This document shows, piece by piece, positions 43,342 through 51,055 of a stretch of DNA of 64,000 nucleotides. Position 1 is the stretch's first letter. Every line of letters starts with the position of its first letter. The translations under genes were made by a program, and so were the position numbers. The stretch spans positions 3,286,001-3,350,000 of the forward strand of contig OY969917.1 in the NCBI GenBank assembly GCA_963704565.1, written 5' to 3'. The DNA comes from Rhodoblastus sp963704565 (GTDB lineage: Bacteria; Pseudomonadota; Alphaproteobacteria; Rhizobiales; Beijerinckiaceae). The notes below the pieces were generated by a model. It saw nothing but the letters and a program-made list of their open reading frames with translations, ran no database searches and was not told the DNA's origin.

Positions 43342-44265
43342 TCACTCCGCCTTCTTGGCCGTCAATTCCCGGTAATAGCCGGCAATCGCCTCGAACCAGA
43401 TATGGCGGGATTGCAGATAATTCGCGCCATCGGACCGTTCCGGCAGCATCAGATCGCCGAGCAGGCCCTCGATCTCGCGCCGCGCCGAGACCTGTGACGG
43501 CGTCAGGGTGTGATTCGCCTCTTCCAGCGCGTCGAGCGCGGTCAGGCCGAGGGGGAAAAGCTCGCGGAAGATGACGCGGTCGTGCAGGCCCTCGGCGACG
43601 CGGAACTGCAATTCCACCGCGAGCTTGCGCAGGGCCTGATCGACCTGGCGGGCGTTGTTGCTTTGAAGACTGGCGATGCGGTTGCGCACCAGCACCCAGT
43701 CGATCAGGCCATTGTCCACCAGCCGGCGCTTGCGCCGCGCCTCGATCACGATTTCCGCATATTGCGCCACCATGCCGCGATGCGCGCGGTCATGATGGAC
43801 GCGCGACAGCACGTCCATGTCGATGAAACTGTCGTTCATCGGCGAAATCAATGTGTCGGCGAGCGAATGGGCCAGCCGCATCAGGTAGGAATCGCTGGCC
43901 GGCGTGTCGATCACCACAAATTCATATTCGTGTTCGACCTCGCCGATCGCCTCGGCGAAAACCGCGAATTCCGCCGATTCGTTGTCGCGCACATTGGCCC
44001 CTTCGGCGCGATCCGGCGCGAAATGGCGCGGCAGTTCGACCGGCCAGGGCGCGGTGCGGGCGAAAGAGGCGCGATTCTCGAAAAAGCGGGTCAGGCTGCG
44101 CTGGCGGATGTCGAGATCGATGGTGGCGACGCGATAGCCGGCCTTCAGCAGCGCGACGGCGAGGTGGATCGACAAGGTGGACTTGCCCGAGCCGCCCTTT
44201 TCATTGGCGACGACGATCACATGCGCGGTTCGCAGTTCGGGCGCGTCGCTGGCGTCAAAGGTCAT
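43342..44265 (-). CDS. mipZ: MipZ-like division-plane positioning ATPase
   Basis: A 307-residue ParA/MinD-superfamily ATPase. Deviant Walker A VVANEKGGSGKSTLSIHLAVALL, Walker A' TIDLDIRQRSLTRFFENR, and Walker B YEFVVIDTPASDSYLMRLAHSLAD with DTLISPMNDSFIDMDVL match Caulobacter MipZ. MipZ forms a polar gradient by interacting with ParB and inhibits FtsZ assembly near the poles. ATG at 44265; the frame extends upstream without support. It lies 90 bp upstream of the end of the monooxygenase gene on the same strand. Confidence 0.93.
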   Translation of the reverse strand: MTFDASDAPELRTAHVIVVANEKGGSGKSTLSIHLAVALLKAGYRVATIDLDIRQRSLTRFFENRASFARTAPWPVELPRHFAPDRAEGANVRDNESAEFAVFAEAIGEVEHEYEFVVIDTPASDSYLMRLAHSLADTLISPMNDSFIDMDVLSRVHHDRAHRGMVAQYAEIVIEARRKRRLVDNGLIDWVLVRNRIASLQSNNARQVDQALRKLAVELQFRVAEGLHDRVIFRELFPLGLTALDALEEANHTLTPSQVSARREIEGLLGDLMLPERSDGANYLQSRHIWFEAIAGYYRELTAKKAE

Positions 44266-44355
44266 CGGGCAGGCGCTCCCAGGCGTTGCGCGCGGCTGCT
44301 TAAACCGATTTGCCTCATGCCCGCAAGGCGCCAAAGACATGCAGGCGGGCATTTG

Positions 44356-45555
44356 TCATGGCGTGTAAATCCAGTCCTGGCGCCCGCGCAGCATGCCGGG
44401 GGTGGAAAACCGCAGCGCGAAATTGCGGGCGAAGGCCTTGGCGCCGGAGAGATGATAGATCTGCCCCTGGGCGCGCGCGCCTTCCTGCACCTTGCGGGAG
44501 CGCATGACGCGGGCGGCGGAATATTCCGTCAAGGCGGCGGCCGAATCGTCGCCATGCGCGGCGACGGCGGCGGCGAGCGCGGCGGCGTCCTCGATCGCCT
44601 GCGCCGCGCCCTGCGCCAGATAGGGCAGCATGGGATGGGCGGCGTCGCCGAGCAGCGCGACTCGGCCCTGGGCGAAGGATTCGAGCGGTGGCCGGTCGAA
44701 CAAGGGCCAGCGCAGCCAGGTCTCGCCGGCGCCGATCAATTCGCGGGCTTCGCCGCACCAGCTCTTGAAACGGTTGAGCAGGAACTTGCGGTCGCCCACA
44801 TTGTCCCAGAATTCCGGGTCGCCCTCGGCCTCGCCGCGCCATGTGTCCTCGACCAGGGCCACGACATTGACGATCGAGCCGCCGCGCAGGGGATAATGGA
44901 CCAGATGGGCGCGCTCGCCGAACCAGAGATTGGCGACGGGACGCAGAAAGACCTCCGGCAGGCCGGCGGCGGGCAATATGGTGCGCCAGGCGGTATGGCC
45001 GGTATAGCGGGGGGCGTCGGCGCCGTTCTGGATCATCCGGCTGCGGGTCATCGAGCGCACGCCGTCGGCGCCGATCAGCGCGGCGCCCGAAGCGCGGCGG
45101 AACTCGCCGTCGAAACGATAAGTGACGGCGACGCCCTTTTCGTCCTGGATGAAGCCGGTCAGCGCCGAATCGTTGCTGATCTGGATGAGATTTTCCGCGC
45201 GGGCGCGATCGACCAGAGCGGCGAGCAGGTCGGCGCGATGGACGGCGATATAGGGCGCGCCCCAGCGCTTCTCGGCGTCGTCGAGCGGCACGCGCGCAAG
45301 GTCCGCGCCGTCCGCGCCGCGCCGCAGCCGCACATATCGCGGCTCAATCGCCAGCTCCATCAGGGCGTCGAGCACGCCGAGACGGCGCAGGATGCGGCTG
45401 GCGTTGGGGGAAAGCTGGAGTCCGGCGCCGACCTCGCGGAAGGCCGAGGCGCGCTCGAACAAAAGACTGGGGCGGCCGATCTGCGCCAGCGCCAGCGCGG
45501 CGGTCAGGCCGCCGACGCCGCCTCCGGCGATCACAAAAGGTTCCTGCGCGGTCAC
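44356..45555 (-). CDS. FAD-dependent monooxygenase (salicylate hydroxylase-like)
   Basis: A 399-residue class A flavin monooxygenase. FAD-binding GxGxxG at the start (FVIAGGGVGGLTAALALAQIG), the DG motif ALIGADGVRS, and the GD motif GRVALLGDAAHPMLPYLAQGAAQAIEDA are intact. Sequence style is closest to 3-hydroxybenzoate/salicylate hydroxylase-like enzymes; the aromatic substrate is unknown. GTG start at 45555 with GGAG eight bases upstream. Upstream lies the zinc-finger gene on the same strand. Confidence 0.9.
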   Translation of the reverse strand: MTAQEPFVIAGGGVGGLTAALALAQIGRPSLLFERASAFREVGAGLQLSPNASRILRRLGVLDALMELAIEPRYVRLRRGADGADLARVPLDDAEKRWGAPYIAVHRADLLAALVDRARAENLIQISNDSALTGFIQDEKGVAVTYRFDGEFRRASGAALIGADGVRSMTRSRMIQNGADAPRYTGHTAWRTILPAAGLPEVFLRPVANLWFGERAHLVHYPLRGGSIVNVVALVEDTWRGEAEGDPEFWDNVGDRKFLLNRFKSWCGEARELIGAGETWLRWPLFDRPPLESFAQGRVALLGDAAHPMLPYLAQGAAQAIEDAAALAAAVAAHGDDSAAALTEYSAARVMRSRKVQEGARAQGQIYHLSGAKAFARNFALRFSTPGMLRGRQDWIYTP

Positions 45556-45596
45556 GTTTCAACTCCCACGACGCGCTTGACCGTTTCCGGCGGGCG

Positions 45597-45839
45597 TCAG
45601 GCGGCTTGCGCCTTGACCTCGCAAGCGGCGGGGTCCGAATGGCCATGAAGCGAGGCGTCGAAAACGTAATGCGTCGAGCAATAGGGGCAGACCGCCTCGC
45701 CGTCCGCGCCCATGTCGATGTATATGTGGGGGTGATCGAAAGGGGGCAAAGCCCCGATGCACATGAACTGCCGGGCGCCGATACGAATTTTCGGCAGGCC
45801 GGGCTGGTTATGGAAATGCGGAATGGCGTGGTCCGACAT
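45597..45839 (-). CDS. zinc-finger (zf-CHCC) protein
   Basis: An 80-residue protein of the zf-CHCC family, related to the mitochondrial complex I subunit NDUFS6. The metal site is visible as C (QFMCIGALPPFDHPHIY), a His and VCPYCSTHYVF. These small proteins are widespread in alphaproteobacteria, associated with NADH dehydrogenase. The start at 45839 (MSDHAIPHFHN) was preferred to a 9-residue longer form. It precedes the monooxygenase gene by 41 bp. Confidence 0.88.
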   Translation of the reverse strand: MSDHAIPHFHNQPGLPKIRIGARQFMCIGALPPFDHPHIYIDMGADGEAVCPYCSTHYVFDASLHGHSDPAACEVKAQAA

Positions 45840-45919
45840 GAGGGTTGGTTCCCAAAGGGGCGGCATATTGCGCGACGCGGCGCACCATAATCAATGCCGC
45901 CCGGTTTGGGTAGGGGCTA
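45840..45919. other. spacer between the zinc-finger gene and the structured element
   Basis: 80 bp with no gene; presumably the promoter of the zinc-finger/monooxygenase pair. Confidence 0.3.
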
Positions 45920-46227
45920 GACCCGCACTTCTCACACGGGGCCGACCTGCGTTGCGATTTCGACGAGTCGATCGCAAGGAGGGCGGCGAAAAGCGTATGG
46001 CGTCATACGGTTGAGCCGCCCGACGTAGCGGGCGGCCGTCGAAATGCAACCCGGAGGGCCAGCTCAACAGGGCGTCCGGAAGGACGCCCGTCGCAAGCGA
46101 CAGGCTATGGACGCCGACAGTGTGCGTCGAACGGCTTGGCCGATGTGGCGCATCGGCGTGCGCCATTCTCCTGCCCTGTCGGCGTCTTGAGCTGGCGCAG
46201 GACGACCCCGTGTGAGAAGTGCGGGTC
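45920..46227. mobile_element. 308-bp structured element with 32-bp inverted termini
   Basis: The left end 45920-45951 and right end 46196-46227 are inverted repeats: 22 outer bases perfect, 30 of 32 overall. The interior has ordered helices: TTGCGAT/ATCGCAA (45952/45971), CGTATG/CATACG (45994/46004), GCCGCCCG/CGGGCGGC (46015/46029) enclosed by GGTTG/CAACC, GGGCGTCC-GGAA-GGACGCCC (46070-46089), GACGCCGACAG (46110) with CTGTCGGCGTC (46176), and outer GCCAGCTCAA (46058) with TTGAGCTGGC (46187). No open frame fits. It may be a MITE or a structured-RNA element. Confidence 0.6.
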
Positions 46228-46711
46228 AAGTCCGCGTCCCTCCCAGCAGTTTGACGAGGAGGGCGTCGAGCGAAATCTGTCCGGGGCCGTAAAGGAAGAT
46301 GGCCAGCGCCGTCGCCCCCCAGATCAGGTGGAAATTGGCCCAGCCGTCCGGTTCGGTGAGCTGGATGATCGCGGTCATGCCGAGCAGGCCGAGGGCGGCG
46401 AGCCGCGTTCCGAGGCCGAAAACCAGGAGAATCGGCAGCAGAATTTCCATCATTCCCGAGGCGAAAGCCATCAGATGCGGGGCGGGGAAGGGATATTGGC
46501 CGCCGAGGACATGAAGCTTGAACTCGTCGGTGAACAGGGCGTCGGCGCTGTCGCTCAATTTGAGAAACCCGTCCCATTTGGTGAGCCCCGACCGGTAGAA
46601 GGGGATGGCGATGGCGAAACGCAAAGCCAGTTGTGCGACGCTCTCAAGCAGGGGCCTCAATCTGCGCAAAAAAGGCGTTTCGATCGGCAGGACCGGGGTC
46701 GATATGGTCAT
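46226..46711 (-). CDS. DoxX family membrane protein
   Basis: A 161-residue four-helix DoxX protein. Family features: LALRFAIAIPFYRSGLTKWDGF at the first helix, LMAFASGMMEILLPILLVFGL, and AALGLLGMTAIIQLT. The ATG at 46711 overlaps the stop of the bufferin maturase gene (ATGA) with GGAGCG upstream, so it is translationally coupled. DoxX proteins recur in bufferin-type operons and are thought to be redox-linked membrane partners. Its stop codon overlaps the end of the structured element at 45920-46227. Confidence 0.88.
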   Translation of the reverse strand: MTISTPVLPIETPFLRRLRPLLESVAQLALRFAIAIPFYRSGLTKWDGFLKLSDSADALFTDEFKLHVLGGQYPFPAPHLMAFASGMMEILLPILLVFGLGTRLAALGLLGMTAIIQLTEPDGWANFHLIWGATALAIFLYGPGQISLDALLVKLLGGTRT

Positions 46712-48396
46712 GGGGCGCTCCATTTTTCGTTCTGTTCGAGGATGAAATCGGCAAAGGCGCCCGCCTCGGTCAAAGCGACCAGCGTCTGGCCGAAATCGAA
46801 ACCGGGCTCGGCGGCCAAACCGGCTTGGGCGGCTTGACCGAGCGACGCCCCCGCGCCGCAGGCGGAGAGAAAGGCGGCGCCACCGGGGGCCAGCGCGACA
46901 AGGCGCGCTTCGGCATGTGGCAGCAGGACCAGGATCGTCTCGCCGCGCCAGTCGGCGATCGCGCCGCCTTCGGGCGCGCGCAAGGCGCGCAGCGGCCAGT
47001 CCGAGGCGACCAGCGCGAGCGCGGGATGGAGCAAGGCGCGGGCGTTTTCGATTGCCGCGGGATCGAGCATGGCGAGCCGCGCCAGCGGGCAGGGCTCGAC
47101 CTCATCGGCGCGCAGGGCTTGCAGCACGGCCCAGTCGAGCCGGGCGACGTCGGGCAGATAAGGAAGGTCGGTCACGCCCTGCTCGGCGAGAAAACGCGTG
47201 AGAAAATCGGGAAATCCTTCGCCATATTCGGCGAGAACCGGCGAAACCGGCGGAATCTTTCGCGCGAAGGCCCGCGCCGCGCCACGAAAGGCTTCGTCGC
47301 CGACGAGGCGCAGTACGGTCGGGAATTGCGTCTTGAGCGCCTCGATTGCGGCGACCGCCGAATTGTTGCGATAGACGGCGAATCGCGCCGAAGCGTCGCA
47401 GGGCGTGAAAAGCGGCGGAATCGGCGCGGCCGGGTCTTGCAGGGCGGCGGCGAAGGCGGATTGCCACGCGCTGTCTTGTCGCGCGTATGGCGCTTTGCCC
47501 GAGAGCTGGACGCGAGACGCCCGCCGCTCGACGGGCTGATGGGTGAGGGGCTGGCGGCGGTTGACTGCCCGCGCCTTCGCCGTCTCCGCCCAAAGCTCGG
47601 CCCAATCCGGCACATTATTGTCCCATTCGATCAAAGTCGGGCGCGGGCCGGCGGCGGCGATGACATGGCGATACAGCGCCCAGACCTCTTCGCTCACCGG
47701 GCCGCCGTGATCGTCGATCAGGAAGGCGCCGTTGGCGTCGCGGGCCCGCGCATGGCCGGCGAGATGGATTTCGCCGACTCGGGCGTAAGGAAAGGCGTCG
47801 AGATAGTCGCGGGCGTCAAAGCCGTGATTGACCGCGCTGACGAAAACATTGTTGACGTCGAGCAGCAGGCCGCAGCCGGTCCGCGCGCAAAGCTCGGCCA
47901 GGAATTCCGTCTCCGCCAAAGCGTCGCCGGCGAAGCGCAGATAAGTCGCGGGATTTTCGATCAGGATCGGGCGGCGCAAGAAATCTTGTACTACGGCGAT
48001 CTTCTCGGCGGCTCGGGCGAGCGCGGCGTCGTCGTAGGGCAGGGGCAGGAGGTCGGGAAAGGCGCGGCCGGAAAAATCGCTCCAGGCGAGATGCTCGGAC
48101 ACCAAGGCCGGCGCGGCGAAATCGACCACTTCTTTCAGCCGCGCCAGATGGTCAAAATCGAGTTTTTCGGTCGAGCCCAGCGACAGGCCGACGCCATGAA
48201 CCGAAATCGGGAAAATCTCGCGGATCGCGGCGAGCAGGCGGCGATTGGGGCCGCCTGGATTCATGTAGTTCTCGGCATGGATTTCGAAAAAGCCGATGTC
48301 GGGCCGCGCCGCCAGAATTTCCGCGCGGTGGGCCGGCTTGAAGCCGGCGCCGACGGCGTCCAGCGCAATTTCGCAGCTTTGGATCCGGATATTCAT
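46708..48396 (-). CDS. bufB: MNIO bufferin maturase fused to its DUF2063 partner (BufB-BufC)
   Basis: A 562-residue two-domain protein. Residues 1-285 are a DUF692/MNIO enzyme with family blocks FFEIHAENYMNPGG, ISVHGVGLSLGS, VSEHLAWSDFSG, ILIENPATYLRF, LLLDVNNVFVSAVNHGFD, GEIHLAGHAR and LIEWDNNVPDW, which carry the His/Glu/Asp iron ligands. Residues 310-560 are a DUF2063 (HvfC/BufC N-terminal-like) domain (WQSAFAAALQDPAAPIPPLF, FAVYRNNSAVAAIEALKTQF). MNIO enzymes oxidise precursor-peptide cysteines; the partner binds the precursor. In best-known loci they are separate genes. It lies 24 bp after the precursor gene. Confidence 0.93.
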   Translation of the reverse strand: MNIRIQSCEIALDAVGAGFKPAHRAEILAARPDIGFFEIHAENYMNPGGPNRRLLAAIREIFPISVHGVGLSLGSTEKLDFDHLARLKEVVDFAAPALVSEHLAWSDFSGRAFPDLLPLPYDDAALARAAEKIAVVQDFLRRPILIENPATYLRFAGDALAETEFLAELCARTGCGLLLDVNNVFVSAVNHGFDARDYLDAFPYARVGEIHLAGHARARDANGAFLIDDHGGPVSEEVWALYRHVIAAAGPRPTLIEWDNNVPDWAELWAETAKARAVNRRQPLTHQPVERRASRVQLSGKAPYARQDSAWQSAFAAALQDPAAPIPPLFTPCDASARFAVYRNNSAVAAIEALKTQFPTVLRLVGDEAFRGAARAFARKIPPVSPVLAEYGEGFPDFLTRFLAEQGVTDLPYLPDVARLDWAVLQALRADEVEPCPLARLAMLDPAAIENARALLHPALALVASDWPLRALRAPEGGAIADWRGETILVLLPHAEARLVALAPGGAAFLSACGAGASLGQAAQAGLAAEPGFDFGQTLVALTEAGAFADFILEQNEKWSAP

Positions 48397-48420
48397 GGCG
48401 ACGCCGCTTCAGTTGGAAAA

Positions 48421-48714
48421 TCAGGACTTCGGGCGGTCGCGAACAAGCGCGGCGAGCGAGCCGGTCCGTCCGCCGGGAAGCTTGATCGTCGCGCAGGTTC
48501 CCTTCGGCACGAATTTCCAGCTGTTGCCCTGGTAATCGAGGGCCGAAGTTCCGGCGCAAGTCGTGCCGGCCCCGGCCGCGCAATCGTTGGTTCCCTTCAG
48601 CGCGACGCCGAAGCATTTTTCCTGCTTGGGCGCCGCGTGAGCGGGAACGGCGGCCAAGGCCGACGCCAGCGAGGCGGCGAGCGCGAGAGGACGGGTCAGA
48701 CTGGACTTGCTCAT
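48421..48714 (-). CDS. bufA1: bufferin precursor (DUF2282, BufA1-type RiPP metallophore)
   Basis: A 97-residue precursor. A Sec signal peptide (about 1-27, LASALAAVPAHA) is followed by a short mature chain with four cysteines: C34 (KCFGV), C45 (NDCAAG), C53 (TTCAGT) and C74 (GTCATI), the DUF2282/BufA1 pattern. Known family members are modified on core cysteines by the MNIO enzyme to give copper-binding periplasmic peptides. SD AAAGGAG precedes the ATG at 48714. First gene of the operon, divergent from the ECF sigma gene. Confidence 0.92.
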   Translation of the reverse strand: MSKSSLTRPLALAASLASALAAVPAHAAPKQEKCFGVALKGTNDCAAGAGTTCAGTSALDYQGNSWKFVPKGTCATIKLPGGRTGSLAALVRDRPKS

Positions 48715-48756
48715 CAGGAATTCTCCTTTGGGCGGTTGCCTCCGCCTGCTCTGACT

Positions 48757-48781
48757 TACGAGGGCGGTGGCGGCGCGTTAC
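48757..48781 (-). promoter_or_regulatory. ECF-type promoter motif upstream of bufA1
   Basis: On the minus strand, GTAAC (48781-48777) is followed after 16 bases by CGTA (48760-48757). This fits the ECF SigF-type -35/-10 form (GTAAC...CGAA/CGTA). It would start transcription near 48750, leaving about 35 nt before the bufA1 ATG and its SD, a well-placed promoter. Confidence 0.5.
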
Positions 48782-48849
48782 GCCGGGAGGCGAAAAAAAA
48801 CCGGCGGCGAAAAATCCGCGCGAGGCGGTGCAATTTTGACCTTTCCGAT

Positions 48850-48875
48850 GTAACAATCCGCCGCGCTGACGCGAA
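48850..48875 (+). promoter_or_regulatory. ECF-type promoter motif upstream of the sigma factor gene
   Basis: GTAACA (48850-48855), 16 bases, CGAA (48872-48875): an exact fit to the GTAACC-N16-CGAA form reported for Caulobacter SigF, except the last -35 base. It suggests autoregulation. The predicted start is only a few bases before the ATG at 48888, so either the message is nearly leaderless or translation starts at the internal ATG 48930. Confidence 0.4.
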
Positions 48876-48887
48876 AAAGGACATTGA

Positions 48888-49460
48888 ATGCCGGATTTTC
48901 TGGCGCGGGATCGGGAATGGAGCGCGGCCATGCGGGCCGCGCTGGCGGGCGACGGCGCGGCCTACCGGCGCCTGCTCGCCGAGCTCGTTCCTTTTCTGCG
49001 CAGGATTTGCCTGAATTCTTGCGGGCGCGCCGGACTTGCGGCGAGCGATGCGGAGGACGCCGTGCAGGAAACCCTGCTCGCCGTCCATCTGAAGCGGCAC
49101 ACCTGGGTTCCGGACCAGCCGCTGACGCCGTGGCTTGCCGCCATCGCGCGCAACAAGACGATCGACGCGGCGCGCCGGCGCGGGCGCCGCGCCGAGACGG
49201 ACATAGCCGATTTCGAGGACGTCCTCGCCGCGCCCGGCGAGGCTGACAGTTTCGAGCGGGAGCTGGACCGCCAGGGCGCCCTGCGCCTGCTCGACCAATT
49301 GAGCGCCAAACAGCGCGAGGCGATCGAGGCGGTGTCGATCAGGGGCGAAAGCCTGCGCGACGCGGCGAATCATCTCGGCGTCAGCGAAGGCGCCTTGCGC
49401 GTCTCCGTGCATCGCGGCCTGAAGGCGCTGGCGGAGCTATATCGGAAATTGAACGCATGA
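48888..49460 (+). CDS. ECF sigma factor (SigF-like)
   Basis: A 190-residue ECF sigma factor. Region 2 is FLRRICLNSCGRAGLAASDA followed by EDAVQETLLAVHLKRHTW and PWLAAIARNKTIDAARRR. Region 4 is LSAKQREAIEAVSIRGESLRDAANHLGVSEGALRVSVHRGLKAL. It overlaps the anti-sigma gene by ATGA. In Caulobacter a SigF/NrsF pair controls bufferin genes in response to metal or redox stress; the same pairing here next to bufA1 argues for the same control (inference). SD AAAGGA before 48888. Confidence 0.92.
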   Translation: MPDFLARDREWSAAMRAALAGDGAAYRRLLAELVPFLRRICLNSCGRAGLAASDAEDAVQETLLAVHLKRHTWVPDQPLTPWLAAIARNKTIDAARRRGRRAETDIADFEDVLAAPGEADSFERELDRQGALRLLDQLSAKQREAIEAVSIRGESLRDAANHLGVSEGALRVSVHRGLKALAELYRKLNA

Positions 49461-50095
49461 AGACCGAGGATCTCATAGCCGCGCTGGCGGCGGACAACCA
49501 AACCAGGCAAGCGCCTTTGTCGCGGGTCTTCGGCCTCGACCTTGGCCTGGGCTTCTGCGTCTCGGCTCTGTTCTTCTTCACCTTCCTTGGCCTGCGCCCG
49601 ACCTTTTTCGCTTCGCTCGACGAACCGCGCTTCCTGTTCAAATTCCTGTTCAGCGCGACCTTGGCCGCGACCGGCCTGACGCTGGCGTGGCGGCTGTCGC
49701 GGCCGGGCGCCGATCCGGGTCTCGCCCGCCGCGCGGTTTTTCTCGCCCCTGTCCTGGTGATCGTCGCCAGTCTGATCGAAATGGCGGTGGTTCCGTCCGA
49801 TCAATGGGCGGCGCGGATGATCGGCCATAACGCCGTTCATTGCCTCACGCTCATCCCCTTCATGTCGCTGGCCCCGCTCGCCGGCCTGTTTCTGGCTTTG
49901 CGCCATGGCGCGCCGAGCGATCCGCGGCGCGCAGGCGCGGCGGCGGCCGTCGCTTCCGCCGGCCTCGCGGCGATCCTCTACGCCGCCAATTGTCCCGACG
50001 ATTCGCCCTTCTTCGTCGCGGTCTGGTATATGATCGCGACGTCGATCGTCGTCGCCCTCGGCTGGTTCGCCGGCGGACGCCTGCTGCGCTGGTGA
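49457..50095 (+). CDS. nrsF: NrsF-like anti-sigma factor (DUF1109)
   Basis: A 212-residue DUF1109 protein with a cytoplasmic N-terminal segment (MKTEDLIAALAADNQTRQAP) and six membrane helices. The family's conserved points appear as HNAVHCLTLIPFMSLAPLAGLFLALRHGAP and LYAANCPDDSPFFVAVWYMIATS, including Cys residues thought to take part in metal/redox sensing. Overlaps the sigma gene by four bases. Expected to hold the sigma factor inactive at the inner membrane. Confidence 0.92.
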   Translation: MKTEDLIAALAADNQTRQAPLSRVFGLDLGLGFCVSALFFFTFLGLRPTFFASLDEPRFLFKFLFSATLAATGLTLAWRLSRPGADPGLARRAVFLAPVLVIVASLIEMAVVPSDQWAARMIGHNAVHCLTLIPFMSLAPLAGLFLALRHGAPSDPRRAGAAAAVASAGLAAILYAANCPDDSPFFVAVWYMIATSIVVALGWFAGGRLLRW

Positions 50096-50123
50096 GCGCG
50101 GGATCGCTCCGGATAAACAAGCG

Positions 50124-50894
50124 ATGCAGGAATTTTTCTCCGACGGCGTGCGCCTCGCTTTTCTCGATTTCGCGCCGACCGGGGCGGATCGCGGCGAACC
50201 GATCCTGCTCATCCACGGTTTCGCCTCCAACCACGGCGTCAACTGGGTGTTCCCGCAATGGGTCAAGACCCTGACCCAGGCCGGGCGGCGTACGATCGTC
50301 TTCGACAATCGCGGCCACGGGCGCAGCGAAAAGCTGTACGATCCGGCGCTTTACACGCCCTGGATCATGGCGCGCGACGCGGTCAGCCTGCTCGACCATC
50401 TGGGAATCGCCCGCGCCGATGTGATGGGCTATTCCATGGGCGCGCGCATCGCCGCCCATATGGCTCTCGCGAGCCCGGACAAGGTCCGGGGCCTTGTGCT
50501 GGCGGGATTGGGTTTCCATCTGGTGGATGGAGAAGGACTGCCGGCGGGCTTGGTTGACGCCATGGAGGCGCCGTCGCAGGAGGTTCTGACCGACCCGACG
50601 CAGCGCATGTTCCGCGCTTTCGCCGAGGCGACCAGGAGCGATCTGCGGGCGCTCGCGGCCTGCATGCGCGGCTCGCGCCACGCGATGAGCGAGGCCGAGG
50701 TCGCGACGATCTCCGCGCCGACGCTGATCTGTGTCGGCTCGGAGGACCATATCGCCGGGGCGCCCGAGCCGCTCGCCCGGCTCATGCCGAACGCCCGCGC
50801 CCTGGTCATTCCCGGCCGCGACCATAACAGGGCGGTCGGCGACAAGGTTTTCAAGGAGGGCGCGCTGGCCTTCCTTAACGACCTTCGGACTTAG
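50124..50894 (+). CDS. alpha/beta fold hydrolase
   Basis: A 256-residue alpha/beta hydrolase. Oxyanion motif ILLIHGFASNHGVNW, FDNRGHGRSEK, nucleophile elbow VMGYSMGARIAAHMAL (Ser), Asp in LICVGSEDHIAG, His in VIPGRDHNRAVGDK. Typical length. Substrate unknown; similar proteins are listed as haloperoxidase- or lactonase-like esterases. Starts 28 bp after nrsF on the same strand, so it could be co-transcribed. Its stop codon touches the repeat at 50894-50992. Confidence 0.9.
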   Translation: MQEFFSDGVRLAFLDFAPTGADRGEPILLIHGFASNHGVNWVFPQWVKTLTQAGRRTIVFDNRGHGRSEKLYDPALYTPWIMARDAVSLLDHLGIARADVMGYSMGARIAAHMALASPDKVRGLVLAGLGFHLVDGEGLPAGLVDAMEAPSQEVLTDPTQRMFRAFAEATRSDLRALAACMRGSRHAMSEAEVATISAPTLICVGSEDHIAGAPEPLARLMPNARALVIPGRDHNRAVGDKVFKEGALAFLNDLRT

Positions 50895-50992
50895 CATATT
50901 CCCAAAAAGTTGCAGACTTTTTGGACAAGAATATGCGTTAAAACAATGAATTAGAGACTTCTTCCGATTCCGAAGGAACGGAAAGGGCTCTA
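50894..50992. repeat. 99-bp dispersed palindromic repeat, copy 2
   Basis: Same as 26601-26699 apart from three substitutions (C/A and two A/G). Hairpin CCAAAAAGT with ACTTTTTGG is conserved, as are the flanking GCATATTC/GAATATGC bases. Begins at the last base of the hydrolase stop codon; copy 1 likewise touches a stop codon. Confidence 0.8.
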
Positions 50993-51055
50993 GGCCAGAC
51001 AGCGCGGCGGGCGCGTGTTAGTATTTATCGCCCGCGCATGCGGCAGGAGTTTGGG

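Noticed and set aside
45985..46020. Possible group II intron domain V in the structured element (CGTATG...CATACGGTTGAGCC)
   Set aside because: The hairpin is too short for domain V, lacks the catalytic AGC/GAAA geometry, and no intron-encoded reverse transcriptase is present.
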